Assembly (NCBI RefSeq): GCF_014224355.1
Contig: NZ_VNWP01000002.1
Coordinates: forward strand, 124,001-188,000
Source: Synechococcus sp. BSA11S
GTDB lineage: Bacteria; Cyanobacteriota; Cyanobacteriia; PCC-6307; Cyanobiaceae
DNA length: 64,000 nucleotides
Direction: 5' to 3'
A program made the position numbers and the translations under genes. The notes beneath the pieces were generated by a model. That model saw only the letters and a list, made by a program, of their open reading frames with translations, ran no database searches and had not been told where the DNA came from. Every line of letters begins with the position of its first letter. The first letter of the stretch is position 1. This document shows positions 17,300-26,767 of the stretch, piece by piece.

Positions 17300-18007
17300 A
17301 TGGTTGGCAAGGGAAAATCCCGCGGGCCCATCGACGCCCTGGGCAGCACCGCCCTGCTGCTGGCCCTGCCGGCCCTGATCTCCAGCCGCTACAGCTCGGC
17401 CCTGGCCGCCGTCCCCAGTCCTCCGGTTGCTGTTGCCGCCAGCTCCACCCCCTCCACCACGGAGCCTGAGGCCAAGCCGGAGACGCTCGTGCCGCCCACC
17501 TCGGAGAACGCCGCCCGCTACGACCTCACCCCCCATCGCAGGGCCCTGCTGGCCACGATCCGCTTCGCGGAGGGCACATGGGCCGACGGTTCCCCCCAGG
17601 GCTACCGCACCCTCTACGGAGGCCAGCTGGTGGGTTCTCTGGAGCGCCACCCCGACACCGTGGTGGTGAAGCGCTACGCCAGTGCCGCCGCCGGTGCCTA
17701 TCAGATGTTGCCCGCCACCTGGAGGTCGGCCAGCCGGAGTCTGAGTCTGCGCGGCTTCGGGCCCGCCAACCAGGACCAGGCGGCTCTCTACCTGGCCGAT
17801 CAGCGCGGGGCCCTCGAGCTGATCGACCGGGGTCAGCTCTGCAACGAGGCGATGGCGCGCCTGGCCGGAGAGTGGGCCTCCTTCCCCCTGCACCACGGAG
17901 GCAGTGCCTACGGCCAGCCGGTCAAGAGCGCCACCCAGCTGCGCCGCTTCTTTCAGCAGCAGCTCGATCGCCAGCCACCGCAGCTGGCGGACAGCCGTCT
18001 GGGTTGA
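17300..18007 (+). CDS. Secreted lambda-endolysin-like muramidase (GH104-type)
   Basis: Predicted to cleave the glycan strands of peptidoglycan in the periplasm. The 235-residue protein has a signal peptide (about residues 1-36), a Pro/Thr/Glu-rich linker to about residue 73, and a catalytic domain collinear with phage lambda R endolysin: ATIRFAEGT with the catalytic Glu, a GGQL...HPDTVV stretch, AAGAYQMLPATW, GFGPANQDQAALYL, RGALELIDRG and WASFPLHHGGSAYGQ. Phage endolysins lack a signal peptide; the presence of one plus host-like codon use suggests a chromosomal cell-wall enzyme rather than prophage remnant. No holin or phage gene is nearby. Confidence 0.83.
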   Translation: MVGKGKSRGPIDALGSTALLLALPALISSRYSSALAAVPSPPVAVAASSTPSTTEPEAKPETLVPPTSENAARYDLTPHRRALLATIRFAEGTWADGSPQGYRTLYGGQLVGSLERHPDTVVVKRYASAAAGAYQMLPATWRSASRSLSLRGFGPANQDQAALYLADQRGALELIDRGQLCNEAMARLAGEWASFPLHHGGSAYGQPVKSATQLRRFFQQQLDRQPPQLADSRLG

Positions 18008-18496
18008 TCAGGGCTCCCGGTAGACCACCCGGCCGCGCTCGTCGTTGCCCACATCCAGCAGATCGTCGTGCAGAAGCCGCTCGATTTCCTGGCGGACTGT
18101 CTCGCGGGGGGTGTCGCGGGGGAGCTTGCACTCCAGCAGGGCATCGTTGTATGTGAAACCGCTCGCGCCGGCCCTGCGGGCCAGGGACAGCAGCTGGAGA
18201 TCCAGGGGTGGCAGGGTCGTTCCAGCGGGATCACTGGCTTCAAGGGCCTCCAGGGCTTCCGCCAGCAACAGGGGCTGGTTGGCCTGATCCACCAGCTCCG
18301 GGATCAGAAACAGATCCACCAGCTGACCGATGTAGCAGAGGCCGAAGGTGAGCAGCCAGAGGGTCCCGCTCACGGGCTTACGGGCATAGAAGCGCTGCAG
18401 ACCGCAGATCCCGAACAAACCCAGGGCCCAGAGCAGATACCCAGGCGCCACCTGGCGGTGGCGCGGTGTGATCGATCGAGATCTTGGGCGGTTCAA
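18008..18496 (-). CDS. TM2 domain protein
   Basis: A 162-residue membrane protein. Two closely spaced hydrophobic helices (about residues 18-60) contain the TM2 pattern: LLWALGLFGICGLQRFYARK, a turn, then LWLLTFGLCYIGQLVDLFLIP. The C-terminal 90 residues are soluble and charged (PRETVRQEIERLLHDDLLDVGNDERG) and may be a winged-helix-like fold. Function of TM2 proteins is unknown. The start is TTG at 18496, overlapping the stop of the DUF2605 gene by four bases; a GTG 45 bases inside is the alternative. Confidence 0.82.
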   Translation of the reverse strand: MNRPRSRSITPRHRQVAPGYLLWALGLFGICGLQRFYARKPVSGTLWLLTFGLCYIGQLVDLFLIPELVDQANQPLLLAEALEALEASDPAGTTLPPLDLQLLSLARRAGASGFTYNDALLECKLPRDTPRETVRQEIERLLHDDLLDVGNDERGRVVYREP

Positions 18497-18867
18497 GACT
18501 TGGGGGGTGGGGGCAGCTCGGGCAGCACAACCCCCGCCTGGCGCAGCTCAGACGAGAGGTTCCAGACGCTCAGCACCAGCCGGTGCCAGGGGGCCATGGC
18601 CTGCATGTCGAGGGCCATGCTCACCGGCGCGGCCGAACGCAGGGTCCGCGCGGCCACCAGCTCCTTGCGGGCGGTCTGCAGGCGCTCGCAGAGGGCGTTC
18701 TGCTCGACGGTGGCCAGCACCGTGGCGGGACAGTGCTCCAGCAGCACCAGCCCGCGCTGGAACCAGAAGTCGAAATCCACCAGGAGCGAGCCCAGCAGCT
18801 GGTCCAGCAGCTCGCCCGCTGCCCCTGGAATCGGGGTCGAATCCGGTGTGGAGGGAACGTCACTCAC
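18493..18867 (-). CDS. DUF2605 family protein
   Basis: A 124-residue cytoplasmic protein of the cyanobacteria-restricted DUF2605 family, function unknown. The family core is GELLDQLLGSLLVDFDFWFQ followed by RGLVLLEHCP, with a helical second half (ALCERLQTARKELVAARTL) and a Pro-rich tail ending PPPPKS. ATG 18867 is the natural start. It is divergent from thrS with 76 bases between them and is followed by the TM2 gene with a four-base overlap. Confidence 0.78.
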   Translation of the reverse strand: MSDVPSTPDSTPIPGAAGELLDQLLGSLLVDFDFWFQRGLVLLEHCPATVLATVEQNALCERLQTARKELVAARTLRSAAPVSMALDMQAMAPWHRLVLSVWNLSSELRQAGVVLPELPPPPKS

Positions 18868-18943
18868 CTCTCAAGCTTAGGAATCGATGGGCCTGCGAGG
18901 CTGAATCCGATGCGTAGGATCTGCCCTGGCCTCGCCGAATTCC

Positions 18944-20818
18944 GTGTCCCCAACCCCGTCGACGCTCCAGGCCGCTGGCCATGGCCCGAGCATGGAGCCG
19001 GCGGTGACCCTGGGCGGTGACACCGCCCCGCTCCGCTTGCCGCGCACGAGCGAGAGTCCGGAGCTGCTGCGGATTCGCCATTCCATGAGCCATGTGCTGG
19101 CCATGGCGGTTCAGAAGCTGTTTCCCAAGGCCCAGGTCACGATCGGTCCCTGGACCGAGAACGGCTTCTACTACGACTTCGACAACCCCGAACCCTTCAC
19201 CGAGGCCGATCTCAAGGCCATCAAGAAGGAGATGGGCAAGATCATTGCCCGCAGATTGCCCCTGCAGCGCCTCGAAGTGAGCCGTGCGGAGGCCGAGGCG
19301 CGCATCAAGGCCCAGAACGAGCCCTACAAGCTTGAGATTCTTGCCGGAATCCAGGAGCCCATCACCCTCTACACCCTGGGCGAGGAGTGGTGGGATCTCT
19401 GCGCCGGGCCCCACGTGGCCGACACCGGCGAGCTCAACCCCAAGGCCTTCGAGCTCGAGAGCGTGGCCGGCGCCTACTGGCGCGGTGATGAAACCAGGGC
19501 CCAGCTGCAGCGGATCTACGGCACCGCCTGGCAGACAGCGGAGCAGCTGGCGGAATACAAGCACCGCAAGCAGGAGGCTCTGCGCCGTGATCACCGCCGC
19601 CTCGGCACCGACCTCCAGCTGTTCTCGATCGAGGATGAGGCCGGCGCCGGTCTGGTGTTCTGGCATCCCCGCGGCGCGCGCATGCGCCTGCTGATTGAGG
19701 ATTACTGGCGGCAGGCCCACTTCGCGGCGGGCTACGACCTGCTCTACACGCCCCATGTGGCGGACCTGAGCCTGTGGAAAACTTCCGGCCACCTCGACTT
19801 CTACAGCGAGAGCATGTTCGGGCCGATGGAGGTGGATGAGCGGAAGTATCAGCTCAAGCCGATGAACTGCCCGTTCCACGTGCTCACCTACGCCAGCACC
19901 CTGCGCTCCTACCGCGAGCTGCCGATCCGCTGGGCCGAGCTGGGAACGGTGTACCGCTACGAGCGACCCGGCGTGATGCATGGTCTGATGCGCGTGCGCG
20001 GCTTCACCCAGGACGATGCCCACATCTTCTGTCTGCCCGAGCAGATCGGCGATGAGATTCTCGGAGTGCTCAACCTCACCGAAACAATTCTCTCCAGCTT
20101 CGACTTTCATACCTATGAGGTGAACCTGTCCACCCGGCCGGAGAAATCGATCGGAGACGATGCTGTCTGGGATCTCGCCACCGCCGGCTTGATGGAGGCC
20201 CTAGATCGCAAGGGATGGCCCTACAAAGTTGATGAGGGTGGCGGAGCCTTCTATGGCCCCAAGATCGACATCAAGATCGAAGATGCCATCGGCAGGATGT
20301 GGCAATGCTCCACGATTCAGCTTGATTTCAATCTTCCTGAGCGCTTCGATCTCCATTACGTTGCCGCCGATGGAACACGCCAGCGGCCGATCATGATTCA
20401 CAGGGCCATCTTCGGCTCCCTGGAGCGATTCTTCGGGATCATGGTCGAGAACTATGCCGGGGACTTTCCCTTCTGGCTGGCCCCCGAACAGGTGCGCCTG
20501 CTGCCGGTCACCGATGGGGTGATTCCCTATGCCGAGGAGCTGCTGGGTCAGCTTCGGGTTGCAGGCGTGCGCGCCGCCATCGATCGCAGTGGCGATCGCC
20601 TCGGCAAGCTGATCCGCCAGGGGGAGCAGCAGAAGATCCCCGTGCTGGCGGTGATCGGTGCCAAGGAGGCAGAGCAGGGCAGTGTCAGCCTCCGCTCCCG
20701 CCGCGATGGCGACCTTGGCAGCGTGCGGGCTCAAACCCTGGTGACGGCGGCACGGGCAGCCAGTGAGACCCGCGCCTCCGGTCTGTCCCTGGAGCCGTCG
20801 CCGGCCTCCAGCGCCTGA
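18944..20818 (+). CDS. thrS: Threonyl-tRNA synthetase lacking the TGS domain
   Basis: Class II synthetase charging tRNA-Thr. Of 624 residues, the first 40 are unrelated to the usual TGS domain; homology begins with the second (editing, SAD) domain at IRHSMSHVLAMAVQKLFP. Catalytic core: motif 1 around GARMRLLIEDYWR, the zinc Cys in MNCPFHVLTY (about residue 307), motif 2 YRYERPGVMHGLMRVRGF, motif 3 HRAIFGSLERFFGIMVENY; anticodon-binding domain from about residue 520. GTG 18944 or ATG 18992 may be the start. Bases about 20090-20460 have noticeably lower third-position GC than the rest. Confidence 0.95.
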   Translation: MSPTPSTLQAAGHGPSMEPAVTLGGDTAPLRLPRTSESPELLRIRHSMSHVLAMAVQKLFPKAQVTIGPWTENGFYYDFDNPEPFTEADLKAIKKEMGKIIARRLPLQRLEVSRAEAEARIKAQNEPYKLEILAGIQEPITLYTLGEEWWDLCAGPHVADTGELNPKAFELESVAGAYWRGDETRAQLQRIYGTAWQTAEQLAEYKHRKQEALRRDHRRLGTDLQLFSIEDEAGAGLVFWHPRGARMRLLIEDYWRQAHFAAGYDLLYTPHVADLSLWKTSGHLDFYSESMFGPMEVDERKYQLKPMNCPFHVLTYASTLRSYRELPIRWAELGTVYRYERPGVMHGLMRVRGFTQDDAHIFCLPEQIGDEILGVLNLTETILSSFDFHTYEVNLSTRPEKSIGDDAVWDLATAGLMEALDRKGWPYKVDEGGGAFYGPKIDIKIEDAIGRMWQCSTIQLDFNLPERFDLHYVAADGTRQRPIMIHRAIFGSLERFFGIMVENYAGDFPFWLAPEQVRLLPVTDGVIPYAEELLGQLRVAGVRAAIDRSGDRLGKLIRQGEQQKIPVLAVIGAKEAEQGSVSLRSRRDGDLGSVRAQTLVTAARAASETRASGLSLEPSPASSA

Positions 20819-20846
20819 CGGTGGCCTTTCCTGAGCGGCCCTCTCC

Positions 20847-21878
20847 ATGACCACCCTGCTGGCCGGTGACATCGGTGGCACCAAGACCCTGCTGGCCATC
20901 TACCGGCTGGAGGGCTGCTCGCTGGTGCAGCTTCGCTGCCAGCGTTACCCATCGGCGGCCTGGGACGACTTTTCGGCCCTGCTGAGCCATTTCCTCGCCG
21001 GCGGCGATCCCGGATCCGAGCGCCCCAGCCACGGTTGTCTGGCCATCGCCGGGCCTGTGCAGGACCGGCGGGTGCGGCTGACCAACCTCCCCTGGGAGCT
21101 GGAGGAGCCCCAGCTGGAGGCGGCCTGCGGCCTGGAGCGGCTGGAGTTGGTGAACGACTTCGCCGTGCTGATCTACGGGCTGCCCCACCTCGGGGCCGAG
21201 CAACAGGCGATGGTCCGTCCGGGCCAGTCCAGGCCTGGGCCCCTGGCGATCCTCGGGGCCGGAACAGGCCTGGGGGTGGCCATCGGGGTCCCAGGCCCCC
21301 AGGGTCTGATCGCCCTGGCCAGCGAGGCCGCCCACGGGGAATTCGCGCCGCGTCTGGAGCGGGAGTGGCGGTTGAAGCAGTGGCTGCAGGAGGATCTGGC
21401 GCTGGAGCGGGTCTCGATCGAGCGGATCGTCAGCGGCACCGGGCTGGGCCATGTCTTCCGCTGGGTCCTCAACAATTCCGGGACCAGCTCCACCCATGCC
21501 CTGGCGGAGTCCGCAGGCCTGTGGGCTCTGGCCGAACGCCGGGGGGAGGCGGAGCGACCGGATCTGCCCGCCCTGGTGGCCGCCGCCGCGGGCGAAGGGG
21601 ACGCCCCGGCCGGTGATGCCCTCGACCTCTGGCTGGGTGCCTACGGCAGCGTGGCCGGAGATCTGGCCTTGCAGAGCCTCTGCCGCGGTGGCCTCTGGCT
21701 GGGGGGCGGCACCGCCGCGAAGCTGCTGCCCCGGCTGCGATCCCAGGCCTTTCTCGGACCTTTTGCCGCCAAGGGACGCCTGACGCCCGTGCTTGAGGAG
21801 ATCCCGCTGCGCGCCCTGAGTGATCCCGAGGCCGGTCTGTTCAGCGCCGCCTGCAGGGCGAGGATGCTGCTGGGCTGA
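20847..21878 (+). CDS. glk: Glucokinase (Glk family)
   Basis: Phosphorylates glucose with ATP, feeding free glucose into glycolysis and the pentose phosphate pathway. The 343-residue sequence has the phosphate-1 loop LLAGDIGGTKT at residues 4-14, ELVNDFAVL with the catalytic Asp, GAGTGLGVAIG and the Glk-family SEAAHGEFAPR. This is the hexokinase-like Glk family, not ROK, while a ROK kinase is encoded at 29143. It lies 28 bases after thrS on the same strand. Confidence 0.92.
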   Translation: MTTLLAGDIGGTKTLLAIYRLEGCSLVQLRCQRYPSAAWDDFSALLSHFLAGGDPGSERPSHGCLAIAGPVQDRRVRLTNLPWELEEPQLEAACGLERLELVNDFAVLIYGLPHLGAEQQAMVRPGQSRPGPLAILGAGTGLGVAIGVPGPQGLIALASEAAHGEFAPRLEREWRLKQWLQEDLALERVSIERIVSGTGLGHVFRWVLNNSGTSSTHALAESAGLWALAERRGEAERPDLPALVAAAAGEGDAPAGDALDLWLGAYGSVAGDLALQSLCRGGLWLGGGTAAKLLPRLRSQAFLGPFAAKGRLTPVLEEIPLRALSDPEAGLFSAACRARMLLG

Positions 21879-21938
21879 GGCTGCTCGGCCCGGGGCTGAT
21901 CGGGTGGATGGGACACTGGCCCGAGCAGAACGGTCGTG

Positions 21939-22889
21939 ATGGTGAGGCCCCGCATCGGGCAGGGTGTGCAGGTGGATGTGCCGGCGACCACCGCCAACCT
22001 CGGTCCAGGGTTCGATTGTCTGGGTGCCGCCCTGGAGTTGAACAACCGCTTCGAACTGCGCTGCATCGAGGGCGATGGCGAGCGCTTCGATCTGCTGATC
22101 GAGGGCAGCGAGGGCGCCCACCTGCGCGGTGGACCCGACAACCTCGTCTACCGCTCCGCCCAGAGGGTGTGGAAGGAGGCGGGGCAGCAGCCGGTGGCTC
22201 TCGAGGCGCGGGTTCGCCTGGCGGTTCCTCCGGCCCGGGGGCTGGGAAGCAGCGCCACGGCGATCGTGGCGGGGCTGATCGGTGCCAACGCCCTGGTGGG
22301 TGAACCGCTGAGCAAGGAGAAATTGCTGGAACTGGCCATCGACATCGAGGGGCATCCCGACAACGTGGTGCCCTCCCTGCTGGGTGGCCTCTGCATGACC
22401 GCGAAAGCGGCCTCCCACCGCTGGAGGGTGGTGCGCTGCGAGTGGCACGAGAGCGTCAAGGTGGTGGTGACGATTCCAGCCATCCGTCTCTCCACCAGTG
22501 AGGCACGGCGGGTGATGCCCAAGGTGATTCCGATTTCCGACGCCGTGGTCAATCTGGGTTCACTCACTCTCCTGCTGCAGGGTCTGCGCACCGGCAATGG
22601 CGATCTGATCGCTGATGGTATGCACGACCGCCTGCATGAGCCCTACCGCTGGGGGCTGATCCAGGGGGGGCGCCAGGTGCGGCAGGCGGCCCTCGGCGCC
22701 GGTGCGTGGGGCTGTGTGATCAGCGGCGCCGGGCCCAGCCTGCTGGCCCTGGCCAGCGCCGACCATGCCCAGGCCGTGAGCCGGGCGATGGTGGCGGCCT
22801 GGGAGCGGGAGGGCGTCGCATCCCGGGCTGAGGTGCTGCAGATCCAGTTGAGCGGTAGCCGCTGGCATGACCTCCCCGATCGCCCCTGA
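21939..22889 (+). CDS. thrB: Homoserine kinase
   Basis: GHMP-family kinase that phosphorylates homoserine in threonine synthesis. The 316-residue protein begins RIGQGVQVDVPATTANLGPGFDCLG, the GHMP substrate loop, and contains the ATP-binding motif PPARGLGSSATA near residue 97 and the C-terminal glycine-rich WGCVISGAGPSLLAL. ATG 21939 is preferred over the GTG one codon upstream. Same-strand neighbour of glk and ndhD, with about 60 bases on the left. Confidence 0.94.
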   Translation: MVRPRIGQGVQVDVPATTANLGPGFDCLGAALELNNRFELRCIEGDGERFDLLIEGSEGAHLRGGPDNLVYRSAQRVWKEAGQQPVALEARVRLAVPPARGLGSSATAIVAGLIGANALVGEPLSKEKLLELAIDIEGHPDNVVPSLLGGLCMTAKAASHRWRVVRCEWHESVKVVVTIPAIRLSTSEARRVMPKVIPISDAVVNLGSLTLLLQGLRTGNGDLIADGMHDRLHEPYRWGLIQGGRQVRQAALGAGAWGCVISGAGPSLLALASADHAQAVSRAMVAAWEREGVASRAEVLQIQLSGSRWHDLPDRP

Positions 22890-22921
22890 GCGGTCACGCC
22901 TGAGTACAACTACCTAACTGA

Positions 22922-22927
22922 TACATT
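22922..22927 (+). promoter_or_regulatory. Candidate -10 element for ndhD
   Basis: TACATT preceded by TGA, resembling an extended -10 box. A start of transcription near 22934 would give a leader of about 45 bases before the ATG at 22981 and would rule out the GTG at 22930 as the ndhD start. Confidence 0.35.
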
Positions 22928-22980
22928 CAGTGCCCGAAAGCCGGTCCAGCCGGCTACAACCAACGCTGCCGCCGGCTCGA

Positions 22981-24555
22981 ATGGACGTCACTCTGCCCCT
23001 GACGGTTGCGTCCAGCCTGCCTGCATCATTTCCCTGGCTCAGCCTGATCGCCCTGCTGCCAGCGGCGGGTGCGCTGCTGATGCCCCTGCTCCCCGGTGAT
23101 GGCACCGACCCCCGGGCCCCCCGCAGCATCGCCCTGGTGGTCCTGCTGCTCGACCTGCTTCTGATGCTGTGGGTGTTCAGCCAGCACTTCGATGGCGGGT
23201 TCAGTGGCCTGCAGCTCGTGGAGCGGTTGCCCTGGGTGCCACTCCTCGGTCTGGAATGGTCGCTTGGAGCCGATGGCCTCTCGGCTCCCCTCGTGGTCCT
23301 CAGTGGTCTGGTCACCCTGCTGGCTGTGGCGGCCAGTTGGAATGTCAACCGCAAAACCCAGCTCTACTTCGGTCTGTTGCTGCTGCAGGCTTCGGCTCAG
23401 TCCCTGGTTTTTCTGTCCCAGGATTTCCTGCTCTTCTTTCTGGCCTGGGAACTGGAGCTGGTGCCGGTCTATCTGCTGATTGCGATCTGGGGTGGCAGCC
23501 AGCGTCAGTATGCCGCCACCAAATTCATTCTCTACACCGCCACAGCCTCCCTGCTGATTCTGATCAGCGGCCTGGCTCTGGCCCTGGGCGGTGACGGCTT
23601 CACCCTCAATCTTCAGGAGCTCAGCCAGCGGTCCTACGGGGGAACTTTCGGTCTGCTCTGTTATCTGGGTTTCCTGATCGGCTTCGGGGTCAAATTGCCG
23701 ATGTTCCCTCTGCACACCTGGCTGCCCGACGCCCATGGTGAGGCCAATGCGCCCGTGTCGATGTTGCTGGCGGGTGTGCTGCTGAAGATGGGTGGTTATG
23801 CCCTGCTGCGCTTCAACGTTCAGATGTTGCCAGAGGCCCATGTGCAACTCGCTCCTGCCCTGGTGGTGCTGGGCATCGTCAACATCATCTACGGGGCCCT
23901 CAACGCCTTTGCCCAGGACAACGTCAAGCGGCGCATCGCCTGCAGCTCCGTGAGCCACATGGGCTTCGTCCTGCTGGGCATCGGGGCCATCGACAGCCTC
24001 GGCATGAGTGGCGCGATGCTGCAGATGATCAGCCACGGCCTGATCGCCGCCTCGATGTTTTTCGTCACAGGGGTGTTCTACGAGCGCACCAGGACCCTCT
24101 CGATTCCCAACATGGGCGGCCTCGCCAAGGTGCTGCCGATCACCTTCGCCTTCTTCCTGGCCAGTTCGCTTGCATCCCTGGCCCTGCCGGGGATGAGCGG
24201 TTTCATCAGCGAGATCACCGTGTTCCTCGGAATCACCTCCAACGATGGCTTCACCGTGCCCTTCAGGGTGGTCACGATCGTTCTGGCGGCCATCGGCCTG
24301 GTGCTCACTCCCGTGTACCTGCTCTCTCTCTGCCGTCGTGTTTTCTTCGGCCCCAGGATTCCGGCTCTGGCTGTGGTGGGCGACATGAAGCCCCGGGAGC
24401 TGGTGATCGGCCTCTGCCTGCTGGTGCCCACCCTGGCCATCGGCTTCTGGCCGCGTCTGGCGATCGATTTCTACGGCGCCACGACCACGGCCCTGGCTGA
24501 GGGTCTGAGCAGTCCCAGCGTGATGGCGATCGGACGGCTTTCCGCTCTCGGCTGA
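22981..24555 (+). CDS. ndhD: NAD(P)H-quinone oxidoreductase subunit NdhD (chain 4), NdhD1-like
   Basis: Proton-pumping membrane subunit of the cyanobacterial NDH-1 complex in the thylakoid, working in respiration and cyclic electron flow. About 524 residues with roughly 14 transmembrane helices. Diagnostic stretches: [23 protein letters not shown] with the conserved Glu, [21 protein letters not shown] with the central Lys, [23 protein letters not shown], and [19 protein letters not shown]. Closest in pattern to NdhD1 of the NDH-1L complex rather than the CO2-uptake NdhD3/D4 forms, an inference from remembered sequences. ATG 22981 is chosen; the frame is open to a GTG at 22930. Confidence 0.94.
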   Translation: MDVTLPLTVASSLPASFPWLSLIALLPAAGALLMPLLPGDGTDPRAPRSIALVVLLLDLLLMLWVFSQHFDGGFSGLQLVERLPWVPLLGLEWSLGADGLSAPLVVLSGLVTLLAVAASWNVNRKTQLYFGLLLLQASAQSLVFLSQDFLLFFLAWELELVPVYLLIAIWGGSQRQYAATKFILYTATASLLILISGLALALGGDGFTLNLQELSQRSYGGTFGLLCYLGFLIGFGVKLPMFPLHTWLPDAHGEANAPVSMLLAGVLLKMGGYALLRFNVQMLPEAHVQLAPALVVLGIVNIIYGALNAFAQDNVKRRIACSSVSHMGFVLLGIGAIDSLGMSGAMLQMISHGLIAASMFFVTGVFYERTRTLSIPNMGGLAKVLPITFAFFLASSLASLALPGMSGFISEITVFLGITSNDGFTVPFRVVTIVLAAIGLVLTPVYLLSLCRRVFFGPRIPALAVVGDMKPRELVIGLCLLVPTLAIGFWPRLAIDFYGATTTALAEGLSSPSVMAIGRLSALG

Positions 24556-24610
24556 ACCGCCAAGGCGCCGCTGATCGGCTGGAATGGGCTCACCGAAGCG
24601 GACCACCGCC

Positions 24611-26746
24611 ATGAGCGCCTCCCTGCTGTCCCCTCCCCTGTTGCGGGGCGAAGGCCTGCCTGACTTTCCAGCGATCAAGCCCGAGCAGGTGCGCCAGCAG
24701 ATTCCGCTGCTGCTCCAGGAGCTCAATGCCGGCCTGAGTGATCTGGAGGATGGCCTGAACATGACCCTGGGGTCTGGCGAACCCCTGGGCTGGTCCCAGG
24801 TGATGGACCCCCTGCAGCGGCTGGGGGAGAGGCTGCGCTGGAGCTGGGGCGTGGTCAGCCATCTCAATGGCGTCTGCAACAGCCCGGAGCTGCGTGAGGC
24901 GCACCGGAGCCAGCAGGGGGCCGTGGTGGCCTTCGGCAATCGCGTTGGCCAGAGTCGCTCGATCTACCACGCCCTGGAGCGCCTGCAGGAGCAGCACGGG
25001 GCCGGCAGTCTGCCCCTGGATCCCACCCAGGAGCGCATTCTCGAGGCTGAGCTGCTTGACATGCAGCTGCGGGGGGTGGCTCTGGAGGGCGAAGCCCAGG
25101 CCGCCTTCAATGCGGCCAGTGAGGAGATCGCCGAGCTCGCCACCCGTTTCGGGAATCACGTGCTCGATGCCACCAACGGCTGGAGCCTCGCCCTGAACTC
25201 CACCGAGGAGGTGGACGGTCTGCCTGAGAGCCTGCGCCAGCTGCTGGCCCAGGCGGCACGGGATGCGGGTCTGAAGGCGGCGGACGGGAGCGAGCCCAGC
25301 GCTGAGAAGGGCCCCTGGTTGCTGGGGCTGGACATGCCCCGGGCCATGCCGTTCCTCAAATACAGCCGCCGCCGCGACCTGCGCGAGCGGCTCTACAAGG
25401 CCCAGGTGAGCCGTGCCTCATCGGGGGATCTCGACAACAGTCCGCTGATCGAGCGCATTCTCACCCTCAAACGTGAGCAGGCTGCTCGGCTGGGCTACGC
25501 CACCTGGGCCGAGGTGAGCCTGGCCTCGAAGATGGCCGACTCCGTCGATGCGGTGGAACGCCTGCTGGAGGACCTGCGCGCGGCGGCCTATCCGGCGGCG
25601 CAGCGGGAGCTGAAGGCCCTGGCCGCCTGCGCCGAGCGCCATGGCGCTCCCGAAGCCGGCGCGCTCAAACCCTGGGACGTGAGCTTCTGGGCCGAGGTGC
25701 TGCGTCGGGAGAGCTTCGACCTGCATGGGGAGGCCCTGCGTCCCTGGTTCCCCCTGCCGCGGGTGCTCGAAGGGCTGTTCGCCCTCTGCGGGCGGCTGTT
25801 CGGCATCCGCATCGAAGCTGCTGATGGCGAGGCGCCGGTCTGGCATCCCGATGTGCGGTTCTTCCGTGTTTTCGATGCGGCCAACGACAAAGCCATCGCC
25901 GGCTTCTATCTCGATCCCTACAGCCGTCCGGGCAGCAAGCGTGGCGGCGCCTGGATGGACGATTGCCTGGGTCGCTCCCGGGATGCCGCCGGCAACCCTG
26001 TGCTGCCGGTGGCCTACCTGATCTGCAACCAGAGTCCGCCGGTGGGGGACACCCCCAGCCTGATGACCTTCGAGGAGGTGGAAACTCTCTTCCATGAATT
26101 CGGCCATGGGCTGCAGCACATGCTCACCACCGTCGAGCGTCCCCAGGCCGCGGGCATCAACCATGTGGAGTGGGATGCGGTTGAGCTGCCCAGCCAGTTC
26201 ATGGAGAACTGGTGTTACGACCGTTCCACGCTGCTGGGCATGGCCCGGCACTGGCAGAGCGGTGAGCCCCTTCCCGAGGCTGAGTTCGCCAAGCTGCTGG
26301 CGGCGCGCACCTTCATGGGCGGCAGCGCCACCCTGCGCCAGGTGCACTTCGCCCTGGTGGATCTGCGCCTGCACAGTGCCTGGAGTCCCGCCACGGGCCT
26401 GAGCCCTGAGGACCTGCGCCGCCAGATCGCCACCACCACCACTGTGCTGCCTCCGATTCCGGAGGATTCCTTTCTCTGCGCCTTCAGCCACATTTTTGCG
26501 GGAGGATATTCAGCCGGGTATTACTCCTACAAGTGGGCCGAGGTGCTCAGCGCCGATGCCTTCAGCGCCTTCGAGGAGGTGGGCCTGGACAATGAGCCAG
26601 AGGTCAAGAGCACGGGGCGTCGCTTCCGCGACACGGTGCTCGGCCTCGGCGGCAGCCGAAGCCCCTCCGAGGTGTTTGAAGCCTTTCGCGGCCGGGAGCC
26701 CTCCGCCGAGGCCCTGATCCGTCATTCAGGCCTGTTGGCAGCCTGA
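24611..26746 (+). CDS. prlC: M3 family oligopeptidase (oligopeptidase A-like)
   Basis: Cytoplasmic zinc metallopeptidase degrading short peptides, including cleaved signal or transit peptides. The roughly 711-residue protein has the zinc motif ETLFHEFGHGLQHML near residue 495 with the third ligand Glu in the following NHVEWDAVELPSQFMENW, and the M3 substrate-pocket segment FAGGYSAGYYSYKWAEVLSAD. ATG 24611 (MSASLLSPPLLRGEGLPDF) fits the family start better than the in-frame ATG at 24584. It follows ndhD by about 55 bases. Confidence 0.92.
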   Translation: MSASLLSPPLLRGEGLPDFPAIKPEQVRQQIPLLLQELNAGLSDLEDGLNMTLGSGEPLGWSQVMDPLQRLGERLRWSWGVVSHLNGVCNSPELREAHRSQQGAVVAFGNRVGQSRSIYHALERLQEQHGAGSLPLDPTQERILEAELLDMQLRGVALEGEAQAAFNAASEEIAELATRFGNHVLDATNGWSLALNSTEEVDGLPESLRQLLAQAARDAGLKAADGSEPSAEKGPWLLGLDMPRAMPFLKYSRRRDLRERLYKAQVSRASSGDLDNSPLIERILTLKREQAARLGYATWAEVSLASKMADSVDAVERLLEDLRAAAYPAAQRELKALAACAERHGAPEAGALKPWDVSFWAEVLRRESFDLHGEALRPWFPLPRVLEGLFALCGRLFGIRIEAADGEAPVWHPDVRFFRVFDAANDKAIAGFYLDPYSRPGSKRGGAWMDDCLGRSRDAAGNPVLPVAYLICNQSPPVGDTPSLMTFEEVETLFHEFGHGLQHMLTTVERPQAAGINHVEWDAVELPSQFMENWCYDRSTLLGMARHWQSGEPLPEAEFAKLLAARTFMGGSATLRQVHFALVDLRLHSAWSPATGLSPEDLRRQIATTTTVLPPIPEDSFLCAFSHIFAGGYSAGYYSYKWAEVLSADAFSAFEEVGLDNEPEVKSTGRRFRDTVLGLGGSRSPSEVFEAFRGREPSAEALIRHSGLLAA

Positions 26747-26767
26747 TGCGCACAACCGCGGAGGCCG

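Noticed and set aside
17300-18007. Prophage remnant suggested by the endolysin-like gene
   Set aside because: No integrase, holin, structural or attachment-site signals nearby; the gene has a signal peptide and host-like composition.
20685-22448. 587-codon minus-strand frame opposite glk and thrB
   Set aside because: Spans two convincing genes and has no recognisable domain.
23026-24939. 637-codon minus-strand frame opposite ndhD
   Set aside because: His/Gln/Glu-rich low-complexity sequence that mirrors the hydrophobic codons of ndhD; not a protein.
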